Shown: in pieces, positions 56,092 through 64,000 of the stretch | How the letters are laid out: each line of letters opens with the position of its first letter | How positions within the stretch are numbered: position 1 is the stretch's first letter | Assembly: GCA_030141605.1 (NCBI GenBank) | Contig: JAQGDQ010000378.1 | Coordinates: 156,501-220,500 of the forward strand | Source: Tubiluchus corallicola | Lineage: Eukaryota > Priapulida > Priapulimorpha > Priapulimorphida > Tubiluchidae | Reading direction: 5' to 3' | Length of the DNA stretch: 64,000 nucleotides | Notes under the pieces: generated by a model | Seen by the model: the letters and a program-made list of their open reading frames with translations, nothing else | Told to the model about the DNA's origin: nothing | Databases searched by the model: none | Translations under genes and position numbers: made by a program

Positions 56092-59000
56092 CTAGAAAAA
56101 AAAAACCTCATTCAAGTAGTAAAACAGTTAGTCAAGTAACTTATCACCCTAGAGTAATAAATAATAATGCTGATTTCATGTAATATGTTTAATATTAGGT
56201 AATTTGTCGTCTTATGTAACTCTCTCTCTATATATACACACACGCACACGCACATGCACACGCACACACATACACACATGTATAATTACCTAAGATATAT
56301 ATCTGCTGTTTAACAGAGAAAAGAGAAAAAAGAGAAAGGAACAGCTGCGTGATTTACATCTGTGCTTACTGGTCTAGGCTAAGCAACATTTGGCTCAGAC
56401 GATAAATAAATGGGTAACTGCAGAGAGAACTGCTGAATGGTTTCGAATGCAGTACTGCCTCTGATATAAGCTATGTTGAAGGAAGATGTGAGCTCTACCA
56501 GTTCAGTGTGTCATCTTACAGGCTTATCCTTGACAATGAACTGGGCTCTCTCTGGTCTTGCCACAATCATCTACATTATGCAGATGGTTTCATTGTTGTC
56601 AAACTATGCCGATGAATATTAGGTTTCAATCCCCGCATAATACAGAATGTCAAACTGATTTCATATGGTTACCATGGATATTTTGCAACTCAAAGCCCTT
56701 GGTTCAAATCCAGATTCTGTTTTTCACAGATTTTTTACATTTCCATTTTTCGTCAAAGTTGGATACAAACCTCTAATCAATAACTGAGTAACGTTGAATT
56801 AATCTTAACTCATGTCTCATAATGAACTCGCAAATGATAACTTTCAAGCAGGAACCAAAGGAAATTTGAGCAAATGTAATAATAAATCACTCAAACCTCT
56901 CTTGATTACATTCCTCTTTCTGAAGATACTTTTCCCGCAGCAAATGGCCTCTAATAGCTGACTGTATCGATGTGATCACCTCGTCATCATAGAGCTCCTC
57001 GTCTGAATTACGTGAAGCCTTCTCTTTTTGTCGCCACTTCTGCACCTGTTGACTCCTTTGGATATACCCCCTGAGGGCCGACTGAAGAAGAATTGTGGAT
57101 GTCTCATCAGCATAGAGTCCTTCCTGGTCCTATCGGGTAGTGAGAGTAAAAAAATAAAGAACGGGGAAATACAAATGCACAAAAATTAACCTTGCATCAA
57201 AGATTGCGAACTTGGACGGTTTTGCAGCACTAAATAACTTTAAAATGAATTCCAGCAGGCAGTTAAGGCACATAACACTGCCATGTTACATGTATTATAT
57301 TTAGAGTATCAATTTAAACTCTTAAGGTTCAAAAAAGCAAGTTGTTATTCAGAGAAAAACAACAAAATATGCTAATGTGCTGAAATGTTCTGGCCCTCTA
57401 CTGTGAATAACGTTATTCATATTTTGCATTCAAATTTAGCAGTTAAGGATGGAGCTAAAAGGAAGTAGCAAGATATAATGTAATAATAGCAATTCAGGTC
57501 TGTTTTTATTCCTTAAATGAGTTTTATAACACTTTCTGACAGGCGGCAGTTAGGCTTTCATCTTTTAAAAGGCTAAACCATTTAATCAGTTACTAAAATG
57601 TTGTCATGCATAAACCCATTAACTCACTGCAAACTGATAACTATACCATTTGTAATCTGTACGTCTTCCAATGCCTTTGTATTTTCTTAGCCGCATTTTT
57701 TTGCCTCAAATCTTCAATTTTGGCTTCAAGTGCATTGTCACCATATGTACCATCAGTGACCACTTCAGTATCTGACCCAAGTTTTTGGCAAATTAAGTCG
57801 TCTCTTTTTTTCTGAACCCTGTTAAGGCTCTCGAGATCTTCAGCAGTGTCCGTGTGAGTCGTTATCTCTTCCGTGTGAGATGCTATCTCTGGCAGGTTGC
57901 ACAGAGACAAGTTTGAACTGAAACTTGTCTTTTCAAATGTATTCCAACTGTCCATATTTGGTAAAGATGACACGCCTACAGATTCGTTGTCCGGTTGCAA
58001 TGATAAACTTAAACTTAACACTGACAATCCACATTCATCCGAGATTGCTGGTGCCGTGTCCAAAGACTTGGTTTCAATGGCACCTTGTTGCAAGACTATT
58101 TCTGAATAGCCTGGTTCAAATGGCTGCGATTTTGATTGATGGGGTGTTTGTAAACTCTGTGCAAAAAGAAAACAAAACTAGCCACACGTGCAAACAACAA
58201 TCTAGAAAAAATGGTGAAAACGATTTGAGAGTTTGCTTATTATTTAACCCCCATTAATCGCCATCTAACTTTCAAGGCAATATCAACCAAAAAACTTAGA
58301 CAGACGTGTGGCGATCATTCATATGTATTAAGAGGACATAAATTTTATCAGCATTAACTTTACTGATCCAAAATAGCTGCTATTTAACACTTTGCTACAT
58401 GCGACATTTTAGTAACAAGATGACATCAATGTTAACGCCAGCGAATTTAAAAAGAAATTCATTAACCTTATAGAAAATTTTAGCAAAAAATGTTTTATCC
58501 TTGAAATTACACTTTATATCTGAAATGTTTCACACATTTTAAGTTTAAAGTCAGTGTTTAATACTAACAGAACTTGTTTTTTCTTTCAAATACGTTACCC
58601 CCTCCCAATGACCCAAAACAAAACTCTCTTGGTAAAAAGCCATTTTCTGCCATGTGCTAAAATATAACTGTACAACGAATCTTTTCAGACCACACGTGTG
58701 AAGAGCAAAAACATGGCACAATCAAACAAAAGACCAAAAGGAGTATATTTGTAAAGCTAAAAGCCTCACCGTTCTGCGTCGAGCTATTGGTCTAACTGAG
58801 TGACTTTCATTTCTTGTTACCCGTTCAGAAGGCTTGGCAACATCTTCCTCATCGCTGCTAATTTCAGAACTTCTCCTTTTTGATGACCTAAAACATTTTC
58901 ACCTCTGTTTAAATCAATTCAAAATACACTGCTTACATGCGCTGCTATATTTTAAACGATTAAGTTTAAGTTTGTTTTACTTTTCTACAGCTGACTATCC

Positions 59001-62000
59001 ATATATAAATGCTTTAGCACACTTTACAATAGTTATAATTCTAATGTTACATACTAAGATAACAAATTTACATAAAATTATAAGCTGTATAAAGTGGGTG
59101 CAAAATACATCAAGAAAATAAAACTATTAAAACCAGTGAGTTTGCAATTTAGATAAAAATATTAAAAATTTGCAGTATGAAGCTAAAAAGTTTCTAACTG
59201 TGCAAATATTTCAAACAAGTAAGTATTCAATTCACGATATATATAATTAAATCTATGAAATTACAAAGACGATCTAAAATAATCTTTAGGAATCACAAAA
59301 AGCTTTTAAGAAGAAGTGAGTTTTTAATTTGGATTTATTTTTTAATGTGTACAATAAAACATTTTTTGGTCTTAGTTTAAACATCAAATGAGGATTGGTT
59401 TCCTTACATACAACCCTGAAACTCGTAGTCTTATACTTACTTGTGACTTTTATGCATTTTAAAAGGCATCAATTACGGGATGCATACCTGCTACGTCGGC
59501 GGTTGTCCCTAGGAGTCTGATCGGTTAAAGAAAGTCTAGGATCACTTAGAGGCCTTTCTTTTCCGGAACGCAAATCAGCTTGTCTGTCGTCTAACTCCTT
59601 CTTTAAACGTTTTATCTCTTTGCTGAAAATATTTTGTAAAGACAGTTCTATAACGATTCGGTAGAAATTCCTTTTGTGCATAAGATACACATTAAACCCA
59701 CGTTACATTATGAGAACCAAATCAAATTACAGTAAGTCCTTGCTTAGTGACTCTAATGAGTTCCAGCAAAATGTGGCATTAAGCGAAATGTCACTTCCAT
59801 AGTAAGTAATGTAAAGGAATTGAGGTATGTTCCAGAACTAAAAATCAATGCTGCTTAAGTCATACAAATTAAACATTTTATGAGTTTTATTCATATTTCT
59901 ACAGATTAATTTCTTTCAGTTTGCTTGACACCGCCTATCTTTCTTACCAGTATCTAGACAGACTTGCCAACGATTTCTCTTTCCTTAACGCTGAAACCTA
60001 TATAGGCAGTTAGCGGTTGAACACTGTGTAGTGAAAGCACTAATCTACTTGTTATAGCAATAAGTTGCAGACAAAATTCTTGGCATAAAGTTTAGACTCA
60101 GGTGTTGCTTGATACAAACAGTTAGAATTTACTACGTAATAAAAACATTATAATAATTGCATTGTTTAGGGTACTAATGCATTTTTAGAACAGAATAATG
60201 CAGTATGTTCCATTTTAATGCTTCAATCCGATAAAAAAGTTGTTGATAAAATAAAAATGGTTGAGCAAAGTAAAAAAATCACCATTAAAATAAAAAGTGC
60301 ATCGTTAAGTGAGAAAAAGGTGTCAAATGTTTAGTGTCGTTAAAAGAAACATGACTAAACGGGATGTCGTAAGGGAGGAATTACTGTAAATAAAGTCTGA
60401 TGTTATTACTCACTTTTTCATGTCAAGTTGCTGCCTGTAATGAGTTCTGTCCTGACGCAGCCTCCGCACCACACCTCGTAGTTTTTCCCTCTCCTGCAGT
60501 AACTCTGTTTCCCGCTGATCCAGCTGATGCGCACACTCCTCAGCTGTTCCATGTGGTTTCAGTTTACCTGTGAATTATTGTTACTAATCAGTGCATCTCA
60601 ATCAGATACATAAACCTCTTTGAAGGGCAGTCTAAATCTTACTGCTTAATTCAGTCCTTTGACCACCAAACCTGCCAAGTCTTCAATTATAACTGGCAAT
60701 TGGCATGTATGGCATCTAATTTATGATTTGCTTGTTCTAGCACTAAAGTAAGTTTTTAGGTTTGTTTTAAATTTAAGATACTGTGTTCTATTTTATATTT
60801 TAACTGCTACTAACATGCCAGGGACCATTATGGAAATATTATGTATGCAAGTTAATGTGCACTGTGCAAAAATCCTATTCTATTCTATTCCATTCCATTC
60901 TATTCTATTCTCTTCTATTCTATCCTTACCATTTTGTTGCATTTGTAATATGATGCTTAGTTAACTGAACTTAGACAGCATAGCAATCTTAATGGAATCA
61001 GCACAGTAAAACCACCATAAATCAAAGTAACCACTAATTAGATTATTTAAATTTGAGCTTTTTTATAGTGTAATATCAAATCACAAGTAACAAAAGTGAC
61101 AGCATACACAGTAATGAAGCCTATTTTGAAATTTCGAGTTTATAATCAAAGTTGTCAATTCAAACATATTCTTTCAGTAATTGTTTGTAAAAATGGGTAA
61201 CAAAACATTGCTTATTTTGACTACATCGAATGACTACTTTGCTTAAAATCTAAAAATTTCAAGATAGACTTCATTGCTGTTAATATAAAGTCACCTTAGC
61301 TATTTGTGATCATTGAGTTACACTTTGAACCTTTAAATTTAAATAAAAATTTTTAATCATTATTTTGACTTCGGCAACAGCTTTATGACAGTTAAGTGAA
61401 CGCGAAGTGATCTCACCTTTAAAATGATTTTACTAGTCACACGAAGCGCTTATTGCACTTTTACTACTAAATCCTTCTAATATTTTTTCCGAATATTGAA
61501 ATAGGCCTGTCTTCCCAGATGGCATCGTCTTTCCTTTAATCATAGTCATTTATTCCTAGTTATTGGACAGTATCTGTGTGCTAAGCAAGTAATCAACTGT
61601 TGAATTGTTTACATCAAAGTTACCAAATAAATACAGCTATGATCGCTATACCAATCCATTACACTGTTATTATATTTAATTTGCACTTTAGTTCCTTATG
61701 CATCTTCTAATTAAGCAATAAAAATGTCATAATTCTGAGGTGTTGAAAGGTAAGTAAGTAGATTTCACTATTGTCATGAATTCATTTAAAACTTCTTTCA
61801 TTCTTTCATTAAAAAACAGAATTTTTTGCCACATCAGTTATTAAAATAAACAGTTACAAATTTAAAAAAAACGAAAATGATTTCACTCTACATGTCAAGT
61901 TACCTTCTACATTTTCGTCATTCACTGCTTTACTGAACCAGTCATGTTTTTCTTCTTTTTCTTGTCTCACCTTTTCCAGTTCCTGCAATGAAATATTATT

Positions 62001-64000
62001 ACAAGTAAATAAAACAAACTTAAGCATATACAAATTAATGTGAAAATAGATTGAAAATAGATAATAGTAGTTTTGATGAAATGTTGTGTAGTGCGTGACT
62101 AAAGTTAAACAATGCTGAGGCGGGTTAGTAAATGGATATGTGCTGGCCGGCTCCACACTCACTCTAGGAATTTTATTTCTTTATACTGATTCTGCGTGTT
62201 TACTATCTCTTAGAGGTAAATTACTCTCATTCAAAAATCAATAAGATATCTCTGTCAGTCCTACGACTCTTAAGAGGCATTTACCTGACATCCGGAATGC
62301 GTATGCATTATGCAGATGTGAAATAGATAAAATCGGTTTATACTGTTTTTAATGCACCCGTTTATCACACTTGCGTTGTGTTATTTTTTCTGCAGCCATT
62401 TTCTATTGATTTTTAACGTATCTTTATTACACAATTTTTTATACTATTCTGCAGGTGGACAACACATAACCTATACGCATTGTGGATGCCAGGTAAGTGC
62501 CACTCAAGAGGATTCACATTAAGAAGAAGCTAGGTTCCAGTCCCACCATACCCACCTACATTAAGTAAGCCTTGCAAGCATTTCCAGCTTGCAGAGTGCC
62601 AACAGCATAAGAAAAAATATCTTCACTTTAATTATCTCATAAAAAATAGCTGATTCCTCAGTCTCAATCTTTGATCCTTTGTTATATTTCTATCTGACAA
62701 ATCACATTCAGTAAATTGTATAACTCATAGGAATCACTCCTATATTTAAAGGCCTATATAACCCCAAAGAAGTTTTTTTAATACATTATTATGATTACAC
62801 AAGGAATTCATAGTTATTATTAAACAAAAGAGACTTATAAATTAAACAACTTGCCTTTTTATAGTGAACTTCGAATGTGTGGATTGCCGTAAAGATCGCC
62901 ATGCTTTGCTTGTTGGGTAGGAGTGAGCGAGAATCAGGGGTGATATAAGGTATAGAAAGAGTCTTTGGTTACCGATGTTTCTTTACTGATCTTTGGTGAC
63001 CTCGTGACTGTACTCATAACGTAACTCATCTCGCGCAACGAAAAATGGTGGTTCTTGAAATTGAATACAGGCTAACAACAGGGTGATAAAGAATCAAAAG
63101 AAACAAGTTTTACAGTAAGTTTATAATAAAATAAATTGAATGTTCGTAATGAGAGTAGGATAAGTTGAGACTAGTGATAAGTTGTAAAAGTTTATATCAT
63201 AGTGAGGGTTTAGTCTGACTTTAATGTAAACATCAAAAGAAAACATAATTTGACTTAACTTTGTCACACAATTCTACTTGAGTGGCTCATATTAGTTAAT
63301 TCTGACACAAACTACAAAATATAGACACTGGAAAAGTCACAACTGCTCTGATAACATCGCGTAACTTTTAGAATTTCACGAAATCCTACCTTCTTGAGCT
63401 GAGAGATAGTCTCGAGCAACTTTGATTTTGCATTTTCAGATTTTAACTCTGCAAGTACAAAATATACATGTTAATTATTTGAACTAATCATCATTACATT
63501 AAGCTACTGATTATAAACACTTTCATCAGTAAAATGGTTCAGAAATTAATTTACAAGTTATAGCTTTCAAAATGTTGCCAAAAAACAGGGTTTGCAAAAC
63601 CAAACTAAAATCACAAAATAATTAACGCTTGTCAATGATATAAAAGTGCATGTATCATGGAATTATATGAGTGGTAGTAATTTGCACTTAATAGCTGAAC
63701 TTAAGTGCAGCTAGACTTGAATAGAAAATGAATGGGGTTGATCAACAGAAACAATGCTTAAGAGATTCATGAATCACCTGAGTCAACAATATAAGGTCAA
63801 TAAAAATGCAAAACAAAAAAATCATTACAACTTTCAACTATCAACTGCTGAGAAAATTAAATACTATCACCAAGGGCATCTAAATGCACAACAGGCAGAC
63901 AAAAATAAATGCAATAAATTAATACATTTAACCTCGTTACATACCTTTTGCCCTATCAAGAGTAGAGTCGAGTGCTTTTTCCAAGTTTTGCTTCAACGCC
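55800..64000 (-). CDS. IQCE: IQCE-like coiled-coil protein with three IQ motifs, 5' part off the window (9 exons)
   Basis: Exons in transcript order: 64000-63945 (cut by the edge), 63448-63390, 61982-61904, 60567-60414, 59622-59488, 58887-58770, 58156-57647, 57129-56897 and 56091-55800. Splice phases agree throughout, giving 544 complete residues plus stop. The first five exons are charged coiled coil (LKSENAKSKLLETISQLKKE, RQEKEEKHDW, REKLRGVVRRLRQDR). A Ser/Arg-rich linker and a 170-residue low-complexity region follow. Then come IQ motifs AAKKIQRHWKTYR, LLQSALRGYIQR and SIQSAIRGHLLRE, and a Ser/Pro-rich tail ending in an acidic DSDDDEDDDSDENF. Order and motif type fit IQCE, which in vertebrates acts with EFCAB7 at the ciliary base in Hedgehog signalling; IQ motifs normally bind calmodulin. 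The family call is good but not certain, since other coiled-coil IQ proteins are possible. Confidence 0.68.
56219..56281. repeat. CT/TA/CA compound microsatellite
   Basis: TCTCTCTCTA, TATATA and then ACACACGCACACGCAC-type repeats lie in the last IQCE-like intron. Confidence 0.85.
56897..57129 (-). CDS. IQCE: IQCE-like exon with IQ motifs 2 and 3
   Basis: It encodes two IQ motifs about 40 residues apart, each preceded by an acidic lead with LYADE or LYDDE: LLQSALRGYIQR and SIQSAIRGHLLRE. The parallel leads suggest an internal duplication. Confidence 0.86.
57647..58156 (-). CDS. IQCE: IQCE-like large exon with first IQ motif
   Basis: 170 codons. Most is low-complexity and Ser/Thr/Glu-rich. 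The last ~25 residues form a helix with the first IQ motif AAKKIQRHWKTYR, and the exon ends CAAATG|GTATAG. Confidence 0.83.
58770..58887 (-). CDS. IQCE: IQCE-like Ser/Arg-rich exon
   Basis: It encodes SSKRRSSEISSDEEDVAKPS, then SHSVRPIARRRT. It is probably disordered. The phases fit both neighbours. Confidence 0.78.
59488..59622 (-). CDS. IQCE: IQCE-like exon, end of coiled coil
   Basis: It encodes KEIKRLKKELDDRQADLRSG, then a polar RPLSDPRLSLTDQTPRDNRR stretch. The acceptor is tattttcag and the donor GTATGC. Confidence 0.82.
59730..60386. mobile_element. pogo/Tigger-like MITE in IQCE-like intron
   Basis: A 657-bp element flanked by TA. It starts CAGTAAGTCCTTGCTTA and ends TAAGGGAGGAATTACTG, an imperfect inverted pair. 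Inner motifs GTGGCATTAAGCGAAATGTC and GTGTCGTTAAAAGAAAC resemble each other. No transposase is present. Confidence 0.78.
60414..60567 (-). CDS. IQCE: IQCE-like coiled-coil exon
   Basis: A 154-bp exon encoding AEECAHQLDQRETELLQERE, then KLRGVVRRLRQDRTHYRQQL. The heptad pattern is clear. It ends before GTGAGT. Confidence 0.82.
60874..60924. repeat. (TATTC)n pentanucleotide microsatellite
   Basis: About ten TATTC/CATTC units occur in an IQCE-like intron. Confidence 0.88.
61370..61560 (+). repeat. Dispersed repeat family, copy 3
   Basis: It contains TGATTTTACTAGTCACACGA, GCGCTTATTGCACTTTTAC and TTCTAATATTTTTTCCGAA, matching the other copies near 15240 and 20205. Confidence 0.55.
61904..61982 (-). 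CDS. IQCE: IQCE-like coiled-coil exon
   Basis: A 79-bp exon encoding ELEKVRQEKEEKHDWFSKAV, then NDENVE. The acceptor is catttcattgcag. Confidence 0.8.
62265..62515. mobile_element. Small foldback element
   Basis: The left arm at 62265-62304 (with TTTACCTGACATCC and AATGCGTAT) is the inverse of 62473-62515 (ATACGCATT and GGATGCCAGGTAAGTG). About 170 bp lie between. It sits in an IQCE-like intron and has no coding capacity. Confidence 0.65.
63390..63448 (-). CDS. IQCE: IQCE-like coiled-coil exon
   Basis: A 59-bp exon encoding LKSENAKSKLLETISQLKK, bounded by acttgcag and GTAGGA, with phases matching both sides. Confidence 0.78.
63945..64000 (-). CDS. IQCE: IQCE-like exon at window edge (partial)
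   Basis: It encodes ALKQNLEKALDSTLDRAK, coiled coil, and ends in phase 1 before GTATGT. Its 5' end is beyond the window. Confidence 0.78.

Overview
This window is nuclear DNA from an invertebrate animal. Genes are split by many GT-AG introns of about 150 bp to 5 kb, the sequence is AT-rich, a short TTAGGG array is present, and non-autonomous DNA transposons and decayed LINE fragments are scattered through it. The phylum cannot be fixed from the sequence alone. I recognised three protein genes, built exon by exon with matching splice phases.

Region 1 (1-15925, + strand): the 3' three quarters of a TGFBRAP1/Vps3-type gene in 15 exons (667 residues in the window). It encodes a CORVET endosomal tethering subunit and ends in the family's Cys/His-rich C-terminal domain. 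The 5' end lies upstream of the window. Its introns carry two pogo/Tigger-like MITEs, one hAT-like MITE, a TTAGGG run and an alternating purine/pyrimidine tract.

Region 2 (15926-21093): a gene-free interval between convergent genes, with a decayed LINE 3' end, a SINE-like element and a probable DNA-transposon remnant.

Region 3 (49022 down to 21094, - strand): the standout locus. It is a NHERF-family scaffold with 17 PDZ domains followed by a C-terminal helix that matches the ezrin-binding tail of NHERF1/2. Twenty coding exons give 6,897 bp of CDS, or 2,298 residues, and every internal junction is phase 0. Fifteen PDZ domains are each encoded by one exon; PDZ2 and PDZ17 are split at the same place. 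PDZ7-9 arose by very recent duplication of a 532-bp exon+intron unit, and PDZ10 and PDZ12 are close relatives. Known vertebrate NHERFs have two PDZ domains plus the ezrin-binding tail, or four PDZ domains without it. This is therefore a large expansion of an apical membrane-cytoskeleton scaffold and is the best candidate here for something undescribed. A 59-bp minisatellite has multiplied the 5' splice site inside PDZ17.

Region 4 (49039-55799): no recognised protein gene. It holds possible 5' UTR exons of the scaffold gene, a hAT-like MITE, a 126-bp tandem duplication and a decayed LINE reverse-transcriptase fragment.

Region 5 (64000 down to 55800, - strand): the 3' part of a coiled-coil, three-IQ-motif gene, best matched to IQCE (a ciliary Hedgehog-pathway protein in vertebrates). 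It has nine exons and 544 complete residues in the window, and its 5' end is beyond the right edge.

The three genes have no obvious joint pathway. All deal with membrane or cortical trafficking (endosome tethering, apical scaffold, cilium), but nothing in the sequence shows co-regulation.
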